Of a stretch of DNA of 64,000 nt, positions 56,273 through 64,000 are shown piece after piece. A program made the translations under genes and the position numbers. The first letter of the stretch is position 1. Every line of letters starts with the position of its first letter. Under the pieces are notes generated by a model. That model saw only the letters and a program-made list of their open reading frames with translations. It was not told where the DNA came from and did not search any database. This DNA comes from Pseudomonas sp. KU26590 (GTDB lineage: Bacteria > Pseudomonadota > Gammaproteobacteria > Pseudomonadales > Pseudomonadaceae): assembly GCF_026153515.1 (NCBI RefSeq), contig NZ_CP110644.1, forward strand, positions 3,501,501 through 3,565,500. The letters are read 5' to 3'.

Positions 56273-56608
56273 TTACATCAGGGTGATTGCACTGTTTTGC
56301 CCAACTTTTTGCCAAGGTAAACCCAGCACCAAGGCATGCAGTTGCTCGGCACCCAATTCCATCTGTGAGCCGTGCCGAGATCCCGGCCAGAAAAACTTGC
56401 CTTGATGCAGTCGGCGCGCCGCCAGCCAGATACCCAACCCATCGTACACCAGCACTTTCATACGATTGGCGCGGCGGTTGGCAAACAGATAAGCACAGTG
56501 CGGCTGCGCCGCACCGAACAGGGCCACCACCCGCGCCAGCGCTGCGTCAGTGCCAGCGCGCATGTCCATGGGCTCGGTGGCGAGCCAGATAGAGTCGATA
56601 CGGATCAT
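56273..56608 (-). CDS. tnpB: IS66 accessory protein TnpB
   Basis: A 111-residue IS66 Orf2 protein: IDSIWLATEPMDMRAGTDAA, PHCAYLFANRRANRMKVLVY and DGLGIWLAARRLHQGKF. It is nearly identical in pattern to the copy at 63537. It overlaps tnpA by four bases, as is usual. Needed with TnpA and TnpC for transposition of IS66 elements. Confidence 0.92.
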   Translation of the reverse strand: MIRIDSIWLATEPMDMRAGTDAALARVVALFGAAQPHCAYLFANRRANRMKVLVYDGLGIWLAARRLHQGKFFWPGSRHGSQMELGAEQLHALVLGLPWQKVGQNSAITLM

Positions 56609-56937
56609 CGCGACAGGTCTCGAAGAAAGGTTACACAGGCAGCAGCACTTTCAGTTGGCCAGTTCACTTTAACGGTGCCGCGAGGATGCTGGATCTCAAC
56701 GCTGATAGTCGATGATGCCGCTTGCGACTCAGTGCTTGCGAGTGGCATGGGCAGTGAAACAAAAGCGGGGTGCAGCGCCATGCTTTTCTGCGTTTGCAAC
56801 CGAATCCACTTGTGGACGATGTTCGCGTTGAGGCTGTGGTTGAGCGCGATGCTGGCAATCGAAGCTCCGGGTTGGGCGCACTCTTGAATGACTTGGGTCT
56901 TGAACGACCTGGGATATGAACGGCGTTTTGGCTGCAT
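56605..56937 (-). CDS. tnpA: IS66 accessory protein TnpA
   Basis: A 110-residue protein with a Tnp-1-like helix-turn-helix (SFKTQVIQECAQPGASIASI, HSLNANIVHKWIRLQ) and the tail ISVEIQHPRGTVKVNWP. I start at MQPKRRS, which matches the other copy. Confidence 0.9.
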   Translation of the reverse strand: MQPKRRSYPRSFKTQVIQECAQPGASIASIALNHSLNANIVHKWIRLQTQKSMALHPAFVSLPMPLASTESQAASSTISVEIQHPRGTVKVNWPTESAAACVTFLRDLSR

Positions 56938-57053
56938 GAAAGACCCTCTTAAAAGGCCAGAAGTGGTGCCCACTTCAAATCGCTAACACTTCCGCAGGAG
57001 CGTCTTCTGGCTGCAAATGCCCACCGCAGGTGGCGGTACCACTAACGTCGGTC

Positions 57054-57260
57054 GCATCAGATTTTGGATTTTCAGCGCCTGATGGGTTTAGCGAAGACGG
57101 ACTGAGCGCAGAACCACTGGCCAGCTCCTTAGGATCAAACAATCCCGACAGCCCGGTTATGGCCCAAAAGGCCGGGAACGCGAGCGACTAACCCCCGTCC
57201 GTTATCGGACTCTTCTTCGCCGCAGCGCGCGCTCGGAAGGCGCTGACCTTAGCAATCGTC
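57054..57260 (+). repeat. Direct repeat R2, right border of the sulfation cluster segment
   Basis: Counterpart of R1 (40786-40993) in the same direction. It contains the last codons and the downstream flank of the minus-strand CGNR gene. IS66 copy 1 ends about 60 bp to the left. Recombination between R1 and R2 would remove about 16 kb. Confidence 0.88.
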
Positions 57261-57772
57261 CCACACGCTCGACCATCCACTCCACCCTTTGTCATACCGC
57301 ACCAGCGCTTGCTGCCGTTGCGGGTATGGTCATAAAAAGCCCACCGGCAGTCATCACAAGTTTTAAGTCGCGACCATGTACCTGACGATATTGCATTCGC
57401 AACCAGTGCAAGAATACTGGCGACGTAGCTAGTGTCGGCAGACGTCACACATAACCCGGGGGCACCCCCTTCTGCAGCAACTGCCTTCACTGACAGAGCG
57501 ACGCGCGCAAGCCAAGCGTTCAGCAACTGATGGTCGTCGTCGAGGCCCTCGCAAGACTTGCGCAGATCAGAGCGCAGCTCCGATAGCCTCTCCAAGGTAT
57601 CGCTTTCAGCCCGAGGGTGAAGGGAGAGCTCTTCGCGCCATTTATCTGCGTCACGTGCCAGCACCGGCAGGTTGTCCACTTCTACCCTCGTCTGGTTTGG
57701 AATTGACCAGGTATTGAGGAAGCGTCGGACGAGTTCGAGCGCGCCGGGTGCTGCCTGATTATGAGTCTGCAT
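57188..57772 (-). CDS. CGNR zinc-finger regulator, second copy
   Basis: A 194-residue ABATE/CGNR protein. The C-terminal zinc finger is LKTCDDCRWAFYDHTRNGSK then RWCGMTKGGVDGRACG. The N-terminal RRFLNTW is the ABATE strand. It differs clearly from the regulator at 49545 outside the finger. Divergent from an MFS gene with 71 bp between starts, which it presumably controls. Confidence 0.87.
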   Translation of the reverse strand: MQTHNQAAPGALELVRRFLNTWSIPNQTRVEVDNLPVLARDADKWREELSLHPRAESDTLERLSELRSDLRKSCEGLDDDHQLLNAWLARVALSVKAVAAEGGAPGLCVTSADTSYVASILALVANAISSGTWSRLKTCDDCRWAFYDHTRNGSKRWCGMTKGGVDGRACGTIAKVSAFRARAAAKKSPITDGG

Positions 57773-57843
57773 CGCGAGTTCCTTGCAAAACGCAGGTCTT
57801 CGGAGTAACCATCAAACCAGAATTGATGGTTACGGAGATGGAC

Positions 57844-59010
57844 ATGGTCATAGAAGCGCACCCCGATCGAATGCCTTGGCCGACCGACATCCGCAGATTG
57901 CTGTGGATGCAGGGATTGATGAACGCGTCCCATTTTATGACCATTCCTCTCTTGGCACTGTACATGGCAACGAACCTTCATTTCAGCGCCGCAGCGCTCG
58001 CGTCCGTTATGTCAGCCAACTTGCTCTGCGCACAGGCGTTGCCACTCGCTGCCGGCGCAATTGCTGATCGGTTCGGCTCGCATAGACTCATTACCCTGGG
58101 CCTGCTGCTGCGTGGCGTGGGGTTTCTCGGATTCAGCTATCTTGACGGGGCGGCGGCCTGGGTAGGATGTGCGGCCATCGCGGGTGCAGGCGTCGCCTGC
58201 TACGAGGGCGGCGTTTATGGCCTACTCGGCCGGCAACCCAAAGAATGCCACTCGACCCTCTTTGCTTATAACAACCAGATGCTGAACGCAGGAGCAGCAG
58301 TAGGGCCAATTATTGGCGGTCTCGCGGGGTTAGCTGACATCCGTGTAGCTTTTGGATTCAGCGCCATGGTGTTCATCACCCTTGGCGTCATTGCCTACAA
58401 AGCGCAGTTTGGATCATCTGTGATCTTCAGAAGGCAGCTAATAATGGAGAGCCTTAAGGCAGCACTCACACATGCTGGGTTATGGCGGTTGATCGTCGCC
58501 TCATTGCCGTGGTTTTTTCTATTTCCACAGCTCTATGTGGCGTTCCCGATGTACGCCGGTCAATTAGCGGGGCCCCATGCAGCTTCTGCAATATACGTCG
58601 TTAATGGCTTTGTGGGGCTTGCCTTCATCCTCACGGCGAAGCGTTGGATGTTGAAAATGGATGCTGCATCCCTCACCACTTGGGCTTACCTCGGAGCAGC
58701 AGTGGCGTTCGCCATTCTGGCTGTGCTGAATGGCATCGGGTGGTTCCTGTTGTTTATCGTTGCCTATACCGTCGTGGAAACAATCTTGTTGCCCACGATT
58801 GAAAGTATGACCGCATCGCTGGCGACGGACGGCAGCCAGGGAACCTTCTTCGGCGTGATGAGTGCGGTAGGAGCGCTAAGCGGCGCCGCTGGTTATTACG
58901 TGGGGAGCTGGCTCATATTGAATCGAACCCCCGTCGAGACATGGTCAGCCCTAGGGGCTGTGGGATTTCTCGGGTTTATCACCTCTGCGTTATTGCTTCG
59001 TAAGCGCTAG
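57844..59010 (+). CDS. MFS transporter next to the second CGNR gene
   Basis: A 388-residue MFS protein with 12 membrane helices; AGAIADRFGSHRLITLGLLL is the conserved loop between helices two and three. DHA1-like, so probably drug or metabolite efflux. I use ATG 57844, six bases after GGAG; 57838 is also possible. The longer GTG frame from 57748 overlaps the CGNR gene. Confidence 0.87.
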   Translation: MVIEAHPDRMPWPTDIRRLLWMQGLMNASHFMTIPLLALYMATNLHFSAAALASVMSANLLCAQALPLAAGAIADRFGSHRLITLGLLLRGVGFLGFSYLDGAAAWVGCAAIAGAGVACYEGGVYGLLGRQPKECHSTLFAYNNQMLNAGAAVGPIIGGLAGLADIRVAFGFSAMVFITLGVIAYKAQFGSSVIFRRQLIMESLKAALTHAGLWRLIVASLPWFFLFPQLYVAFPMYAGQLAGPHAASAIYVVNGFVGLAFILTAKRWMLKMDAASLTTWAYLGAAVAFAILAVLNGIGWFLLFIVAYTVVETILLPTIESMTASLATDGSQGTFFGVMSAVGALSGAAGYYVGSWLILNRTPVETWSALGAVGFLGFITSALLLRKR

Positions 59011-59354
59011 CGCCCTATGCCTGGTCGCTAGCCCGCCGGATAGCCGGCGCACTAAAGACAATCAGGATGAGACGAACGAGACCTAGGTATCTTCGCGGCT
59101 CTTGATACGGTCAGACGATAACGGAGTTGAGGACGCCCGACTGGCCGCGCTAATCATGCGCCAGCAGAAGGCCCTAGAACGAGAACCCTAAAGAGCACTA
59201 AAATCTCTTGGCTTTGAGTAGCCAGAGAAGCCCGGTGAGCGGGCAGCTGAACCACTCCAATTGGCACGACGCGGTACCAGCCGTTCCAGCGTGCATAGAG
59301 CGCAATCGCAGCCAAAAAAAACCGTCTTACGACGGCTGGTTCAACTGCAACGGG
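59011..59354. other. Intergenic stretch between MFS and mvaT
   Basis: About 344 bp, convergent genes, no other gene supported. Near 59315 an AAAAAAACCGTC...GACGG segment on the plus strand reads on the minus strand as a hairpin plus T tract and may end mvaT. Confidence 0.45.
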
Positions 59355-59723
59355 TCATTTCACCAACCAGGACTCAACCTCATCGCCGAACTGGCCCTTC
59401 CAAGCTTTGAGCAGCTTGTGGTTACCGCCCTTGGTTTCAACGACCTCACCTGTCAGCGGGTTTTTATAAACCTTCATTTCGCGGGCCTTGCGTGTCTTTT
59501 TCTCAGCAGCGACTGGAGCAGCCTTTCGACCGGTAACAGCCTGCGGATCGAGAATGCCAACGATCTCTCTCAAGCTGAAGCCGTACTCACCCAAGAGGTC
59601 GCGCAGTTTGGTTTCAAACTCGATTTCTTTTTTCAGGCCACTGTCGTTTTTCAGCGTTTCAAGCTCGGCGAGCTGGGCTGCGAGCTGTTGTTCAAGCTTC
59701 CGGAATTCGGCTAGACGCGACAT
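59355..59723 (-). CDS. mvaT: MvaT-family H-NS-like nucleoid protein
   Basis: A 122-residue xenogeneic silencer of the pseudomonad MvaT/MvaU family. The N-terminal coiled coil (RLAEFRKLEQQLAAQLAELE) gives oligomerisation, the linker has REIVGILDPQAV, and the C-terminal AT-hook-like domain has VYKNPLTGEVVETKGGNHKL, which binds AT-rich DNA. GGAG lies seven bases before ATG 59723. A copy here, beside AT-rich transferred segments, suggests it silences them. An accessory paralogue rather than the core gene is likely (inference). Confidence 0.93.
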   Translation of the reverse strand: MSRLAEFRKLEQQLAAQLAELETLKNDSGLKKEIEFETKLRDLLGEYGFSLREIVGILDPQAVTGRKAAPVAAEKKTRKAREMKVYKNPLTGEVVETKGGNHKLLKAWKGQFGDEVESWLVK

Positions 59724-59864
59724 GTAAATCTCCAAGGACGTTTGATATCACCGATGTTAGCCGATCGCCGGTGGCCAGTCATTCGCCTAAGTATCTCGGC
59801 GCCACCTCCAGCCCTAACTGGTCTGTCCCCCGCCGGTTTTGGTAGTCCAAAAGTGCGCTCAGGC

Positions 59865-60330
59865 CGTCGCGTCGATTGCCAGCGTCGCGCAGCACCACAG
59901 TCTTAACGCGCACCTCGTCCATAATTGGATTCGGGTACAAACGACCAAGTCATAGAGCGGCAGCCTGCTTTCGTTCCGCTACCTTTGCAGCTCGCCGGAG
60001 GGCATCCCCAGGCTCCGTCATCGACCATCTGCGTTGAAGTCCAGCACTCGCGTGGCAGGTCAAAGTGAACTGGTCGACCGATAGCGCTGCGGCCTGTGCT
60101 CCGTTCTGCGAGACCTGTTGAGGTGATTCGAATCGATGCGATCTGGCTCGCTGCCGAATCGCTGGCTATGCGCGGTGACGCGGAAACGGCCTAAGCCCGG
60201 CTAATTGCCGAGTTCGGTACGGCGAAGCCACGAAGCGCGCTTATCTATTGACCAATCGCCGCGCCAATTGGATAAATGTACTCGTGCACGAGGGTGTGCA
60301 TCTGGCTTACAGCACGACGGCTTCAAGGGA
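59865..60330 (+). mobile_element. Degenerate IS66 relic (tnpA and tnpB traces)
   Basis: The plus strand retains HSLNAHLVHNWIRVQTTK and ICVEVQHSRG from tnpA, then VIRIDAIWLAAES and TNRRANWINVLVHEG from tnpB, with several stops and frameshifts. It is much more decayed than the other two copies and its tnpC part is gone. Confidence 0.8.
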
Positions 60331-60448
60331 CAGTCGATTGACTTGGCACTTATCGAGGTTGGAAAGTAGTAGTTTGGAGAAATGGAAACATTTACCTGAG
60401 CCAGAAGTCCTAACGCCAATATCGCCCTCAATCGTAAAGGATAAAACG

Positions 60449-61063
60449 ATGCGAATCAGTGAAGTGTCACAGGCGGTGTTGATTGTAAGTGGTGCGTTGA
60501 TGCTTGTTGCCTGCTCAGGCGGGCCTTCCGAAGGTGAGATTCAGGCCGCCTTGCAACCTAGGCTTGAGGGCGCGTCCTGTGTGCGTGCGCCGATGTTCAA
60601 GACCTTCCCGGTGACTCTGGAGGAAGGTTTCGGGAGCGGCACGTCGATGGGTAATGAGCCCGCTTTTGATACCTTGGTGGCGGCGGGGCTGCTCGCTAAA
60701 AGTGGCAAGACATATTCCCTCACTGACCCTGGCCAAGCTGCTTATGTCCAGCAGGAGTCAGGATTCTGTTATGCCCGGGGCTTTGAAATAGCCAAGATCA
60801 GAGACACGTCAACAAACACTGAACAAATGGGCCCCGCTGTCGATAAGTCATGGGTCGTGACGGTGGACATTCGTCAGAAGTCAGTAGCCGCATGGGCCAA
60901 GACACCTGCTGTTCAAAAACTGGCACGCAACCCGGAAACGCTTTCTGAAGAACCGAAAAGCTATCGCGTGGTTGTCGGCAGGTTGAAGGCGGATAGCACG
61001 CTGCAGTTGATCGACCCGCGCTTTTCTATCATGCGTGGTTTAAGCGTCAATCAGGCGTTTTGA
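60449..61063 (+). CDS. Lipoprotein of unknown function
   Basis: A 204-residue protein with a lipoprotein signal (SGALMLVACSGG, Cys22). The rest contains GEIQAALQPRLEGASCV and LVAAGLLAKSGKTYSLTDPG, which looks like a winged-helix-type fold used in some periplasmic proteins. AAGGA precedes ATG 60449; the longer frame upstream runs through the IS66 relic. No family function is known to me. Confidence 0.75.
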   Translation: MRISEVSQAVLIVSGALMLVACSGGPSEGEIQAALQPRLEGASCVRAPMFKTFPVTLEEGFGSGTSMGNEPAFDTLVAAGLLAKSGKTYSLTDPGQAAYVQQESGFCYARGFEIAKIRDTSTNTEQMGPAVDKSWVVTVDIRQKSVAAWAKTPAVQKLARNPETLSEEPKSYRVVVGRLKADSTLQLIDPRFSIMRGLSVNQAF

Positions 61064-61565
61064 ATCCATGGCAAAAACCCATCGCTCCACCCAGCACATC
61101 GGTTGACCGGGGTTGCTTTCAAGGTTATTTGGCGCATGGCAATCCTGATAATAAAGGCGATAGTGTCCACGTATTCTAAAGTGGGCAACATTGCCCTTAT
61201 CGCTGGGATCGGGAAGATGATTTGAGCGGACGGTTATTTTGATCCAGCGAGAGTGAATAGTATCGACCGTCTGATATCTGAAGCTAAACTCGCTTTGAGC
61301 CTAGGCTCACCTTAAGTCACGCTTCCCTTGGTGATTGCAGTCGCCCGCTAGGCCGCTCAACGTCCACTTACGGAGGCCGTCTACCTCGGTGAGATAACAC
61401 CTGCTCGGTACTACATCGCCGATAACTGCTTGGAGAGAGTTCACTCCCAAAGACCACTTCACGCATTTCGAGCGCGGCTGACGCAATCAGAACGTGCCAC
61501 CGGTACCTGTTAATGTCGGGCTGGCTGCTAGAATGCACATTGCTCCATGACTCCCGAGACGCAAT
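61064..61565. other. Intergenic stretch without a supported gene
   Basis: About 500 bp, mixed composition, no open frame with protein-like content. A GTGATTG...-type region near 61320-61420 may include remnants, but nothing could be identified. Confidence 0.4.
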
Positions 61566-61897
61566 ATGAATCAAGAATTGACAGAAGAAGACATGCGTCG
61601 CGCGCTGTTCGGGGATCCGATCACCCTTCCCCGCGAGCCCAATCCATTGAGAAAGAAATCGTTCCGGATACCGTGATAATTTCGCCGCTCAAGCCACGGT
61701 TAAAGAACAAGGCCGCCAAAGCGTTTACGCCAAGGCTTAGAGTTACACTGCGAGTGGGCAACGAGTTTGAAGGCGAAACGTTCGAGCTAACCCATGACGC
61801 CGACACACTGAGCACACTCCTCGCCGAGCAGGAAGCGACCAAATCTGCTCGAAAAAAATACAGGTATGTCGAGGTCATCTCTGTAAGACCTGTGTAG
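61566..61897 (+). pseudogene. Small Pseudomonas accessory protein gene, frameshifted
   Basis: The first frame reads MNQELTEEDMRRALFGDP and ends at about 61673. A second frame continues DTVIISPLKPRL, AAKAFTPRLRVTLRVGNEF and TLSTLLAEQEATKSARKKYR to the stop at 61897. Together they would make one protein of about 110 residues, with an acidic start and a basic end. Similar small proteins occur on pseudomonad plasmids and islands, function unknown. The frameshift lies between about 61630 and 61670. Confidence 0.5.
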
Positions 61898-62112
61898 GTC
61901 AGATACCTTTATCTCGCCAATGGCGTTTTGAAGCCTCAAGTTCGACTCGTCTGAACGAACCAACAAGTACTCGCAAACAGCCTCCTCTCCGACCTCCGCC
62001 CCAGCCGCCCAAAATGCCAACCAAACGAAAAATCAAGCCATGAAGCACGGCCATGCTGTGCGCTTGGCCGGTTATCTTCACATTAATGATGTCGAGCAGG
62101 TTCTGACGTGGA

Positions 62113-63063
62113 CTACTGCAGTTCGCCCACATTCATCCCCGAGGCTTTTTGAATGGCACACGCGAAGTCATGCATCGAATGGTTAGCGACCGCACTCCCA
62201 CCATTGAGCAGGCTGTAGCGCACGCCTCGGATGGTCGGGTTTTCCGCTGAAGGCTGGACGAACAGGCTAGTGAACGACCGAAGCAAGGCAAGAATCTCGC
62301 CCCGCTCGTAGATTCTGTCGATGGGCAAGCCAACACGGTTCACATCGCGAACTGCCGGATCCACGCTGAAGAATCCCGTGACCGGTGAGGGATCAAAAGC
62401 GTACACCTGGCTGACCTTCAATTTCTGAGGTGTGGCAGGAATGGCGTAAGCAAATTGCTGAGCCAACCCGCCTCCCAGAGAATGGCCGGTGGAAATCAGC
62501 TTGGCACCGTTCAACCATCCCCCCAACTCTGACCGAGAGCGATCTGAATACTCCTGCACGAATGCAGGTGCGAAGTCTCTCACCAGCCTGGTGTATTCGT
62601 CGTCGACCTTGAAAGTCAACCATCGAAAATTCGATATCCAGTCCTTACCACTTTTAGATTCAGTGCCACCAAACGCGACCACGACCTGTTTTAAGTCACG
62701 GTTTTCCCACACTTCCGCACGAAGATGAGAAGTTTGCATAACTGAGTCCAGATGACCATTAGGAATGGGGAAGTTAGTCCAGCGCGTCCACCCGTGTTTA
62801 GCCACAACGCGGTCGGCACTTGTTGCCTTGCAGATATCCCTATCCTCACCATTGACCGCATGTGCATACGCGGCATCGGCTAACCAGGCATATTGCCAAT
62901 GGGTTTTGGCTTCGCCCTGATTAGGGAATGGCTTTCCTAAAAACCGCGTGCCTGGCTTTCGGACTACGACCTCATCGTGTGTCTGGTTGAACGCGGCACA
63001 ACCACTCAAAACTATCGGTATTAGCAAAAGCCGGCCAAGCACAAAGAGTCGATGAGTAACCAT
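62113..63063 (-). CDS. Lipase_3-type lipoprotein
   Basis: A 316-residue alpha/beta-hydrolase with lipoprotein signal (LLLIPIVLSGCAAF, Cys22). VVVAFGGTESKSGKDWISN gives the oxyanion region and LISTGHSLGGGLAQQFA the nucleophile Ser in GHSLG; AFDPSPV may contribute the acid and a late His (NHSMHDF) the base, so a full triad is plausible. It may act on phospholipids or be a secreted effector; no VgrG or immunity gene is adjacent. AAGGAT precedes the start. Confidence 0.85.
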   Translation of the reverse strand: MVTHRLFVLGRLLLIPIVLSGCAAFNQTHDEVVVRKPGTRFLGKPFPNQGEAKTHWQYAWLADAAYAHAVNGEDRDICKATSADRVVAKHGWTRWTNFPIPNGHLDSVMQTSHLRAEVWENRDLKQVVVAFGGTESKSGKDWISNFRWLTFKVDDEYTRLVRDFAPAFVQEYSDRSRSELGGWLNGAKLISTGHSLGGGLAQQFAYAIPATPQKLKVSQVYAFDPSPVTGFFSVDPAVRDVNRVGLPIDRIYERGEILALLRSFTSLFVQPSAENPTIRGVRYSLLNGGSAVANHSMHDFACAIQKASGMNVGELQ

Positions 63064-63207
63064 TATCCTTATCCCTATCGATGGTCAAAAAGGAGAACAA
63101 GCTCGTATGCGTCCGGCCAAGTCATCTACCCAGCCCCGCAAAGCCAAGACATGGTGTGCACTTAAATTTAAGTGGACACCAGTTCTAGCCTTTTAAGCGG
63201 GTATTTC

Positions 63208-63540
63208 ATGCAGCCAACACGCCGTTCCTATTCCAAGTCCTTCAAGGCCCAAGTCATTCAAGAGTGTGCACAGCCCAGCGCTTCGATTGCCAGCGTCGCG
63301 CTCGGCCATAGCCTCAACGCAAACCTCGTCCACAAATGGATTCGGCTGCAAGCGCAGAAAAGCCCTGCGCTCCCACCTGCATTTATTCCGTTACCCATGC
63401 TGCTGGCCGGGGCCAACTCCCATCCGGCCTCATCGAATATCTGCGTTGAAATACAACACCCGCGCGGCACCGTAAAAGTGAACTGGCCCACTGAAAATGC
63501 TGCTGCCTGCGCGACCTTTCTTCGAGACCTTCTACGATGA
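63208..63540 (+). CDS. tnpA: IS66 accessory protein TnpA, copy 2
   Basis: A 110-residue protein with SFKAQVIQECAQPSASIASV and HSLNANLVHKWIRLQ, as in copy 1. The start MQPTRRS at 63208 matches the other copy, and the end overlaps tnpB by four bases. Confidence 0.92.
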   Translation: MQPTRRSYSKSFKAQVIQECAQPSASIASVALGHSLNANLVHKWIRLQAQKSPALPPAFIPLPMLLAGANSHPASSNICVEIQHPRGTVKVNWPTENAAACATFLRDLLR

Positions 63541-63872
63541 TTCGCATCGACGCCATCTGGCTCGCCACCGAACCGATGGACATGCGCGCAGGCACCGACA
63601 CGGCGTTAGCCAAGGTGATAGCGGTGTTCGGTGCGGCGCAGCCGCACTGTGCTTATCTGTTCGCCAACCGCCGCGCCAATCGCATGAAAGTGCTGGTGCA
63701 TGACGGCTTCGGGATATGGCTGGCAGCGCGCCGGTTAAACCAAGGCAAGTTTCACTGGCCTGGCATTCGCCAAGGCTCAGAAATGGAACTCGATACCGAG
63801 CAGTTTCAGGCACTGGTGCTGGGTCTGCCATGGCAACGCGCAGGTTCTGGAGGCTCGATCACACTGCTTTAA
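63537..63872 (+). CDS. tnpB: IS66 accessory protein TnpB, copy 2
   Basis: A 111-residue IS66 Orf2 protein with IDAIWLATEPMDMRAGTDTA and FANRRANRMKVLVHDGFGIW. Intact and in the standard place between tnpA and tnpC. Confidence 0.93.
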   Translation: MIRIDAIWLATEPMDMRAGTDTALAKVIAVFGAAQPHCAYLFANRRANRMKVLVHDGFGIWLAARRLNQGKFHWPGIRQGSEMELDTEQFQALVLGLPWQRAGSGGSITLL

Positions 63873-63933
63873 CCGCTACCATTAGCCTATCGGTCTATCG
63901 CCGCGAATTGCCTGCTCTGGCAAAATCGGCGTC

Positions 63934-64000
63934 ATGACTTCGCTTCCCGATCTCGCTCACCTGACCCCTGAACAACTGCGCGCCTTGACGGCGCAGTTGA
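63934..64000 (+). CDS. tnpC: IS66 transposase TnpC, N-terminal start (partial)
   Basis: MTSLPDLAHLTPEQLRALTA resembles the start of the copy-1 transposase (MTSLPDFGQLNPEQLRAI). The rest lies beyond the window. Confidence 0.85.
   Translation, partial: MTSLPDLAHLTPEQLRALTAQL

Larger units (their letters stand above)
54606..56990 (-). mobile_element. IS66-family insertion sequence, copy 1
   Basis: Holds tnpA, tnpB and tnpC in the usual IS66 order on the minus strand. Ends are approximate: GTAAGC at the left (54606) and its counterpart GTTAGCGATTTGAAGTGG at the right. An 8-bp target duplication was not found. The transposase gene has a stop codon, so this copy is probably dead. Confidence 0.8.
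63165..64000 (+). mobile_element. IS66-family insertion sequence, copy 2 (cut by window end)
   Basis: tnpA, tnpB and the start of tnpC on the plus strand, in the same arrangement as copy 1. The left end lies near TTTAAGTGGACACC at about 63168-63182. No inactivating change is seen in the visible part. Confidence 0.85.

Overview
The window looks like chromosomal or ICE-borne DNA of a Pseudomonas species. The best markers are an intact MvaT-type H-NS-like protein (a pseudomonad family), the arginine deiminase genes, a split PntA transhydrogenase, a MocR regulator and several IS66-type elements. No tRNA, rRNA or CRISPR array was seen.

Bases 1-21,240 are fairly regular and GC-rich. They carry the 3' end of an alternative F-type ATPase operon (b, alpha, gamma: the N-ATPase gene order), then the arginine deiminase pathway (arcA, arcB, arcC, plus an ArcD-like antiporter on the other strand). 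The rest is a YeeE/YedE pair, a PRC-barrel protein, the pntAA-pntAB-pntB transhydrogenase, an aldehyde dehydrogenase, a fused PAS/receiver/receiver/LuxR regulator, a BON-domain protein, a glutathione transferase, a CsbD-like protein and a TIM-barrel isomerase. ATP from arginine, transhydrogenation and an FNR/Anr-like site suggest a low-oxygen or stress energy island (inference).

Bases 21,240-35,270 are a defence island behind a tyrosine recombinase: an RloC-like anticodon nuclease candidate with a zinc-hook CxxC, a HEPN-like protein, an NB-ARC STAND ATPase with a possible nuclease N-terminus, an Mrr-like restriction enzyme, a decayed mvaT copy, and a DRT2-type reverse transcriptase. The DNA just upstream of the reverse transcriptase has the size and hairpins of a DRT2 non-coding RNA. 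On the opposite strand it carries an exact -35 box at one end and an exact -10 box, Shine-Dalgarno and ATG at the other. They would form a promoter only when the segment is tandemly repeated as cDNA.

Bases 35,440-40,290 are bracketed by two diverged copies of one non-coding segment. Between them lies a possible RiPP or bacteriocin locus: a 62-residue Cys/Trp-tailed peptide, a DUF6875-like protein and an ABC exporter.

Bases 40,786-57,260 are bracketed by a direct repeat of about 208 bp. Inside is an AT-rich operon of eight tightly spaced genes: HAD phosphatase, transaldolase-like enzyme (frameshifted), sulfotransferase, SDR, saccharopine-dehydrogenase-like enzyme, N-methyltransferase-like enzyme, MFS exporter and APS kinase, followed by a CGNR regulator. 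I read it as an undescribed pathway for a small PAPS-sulfated metabolite. It is followed by gene scrap (group II intron end, split HAD gene), a MocR/EamA pair and an IS66 copy with a nonsense-mutated transposase.

Bases 57,188-64,000 hold a second CGNR/MFS pair, mvaT, an IS66 relic, two lipoproteins, a frameshifted small gene and the start of another IS66 copy cut by the window end.
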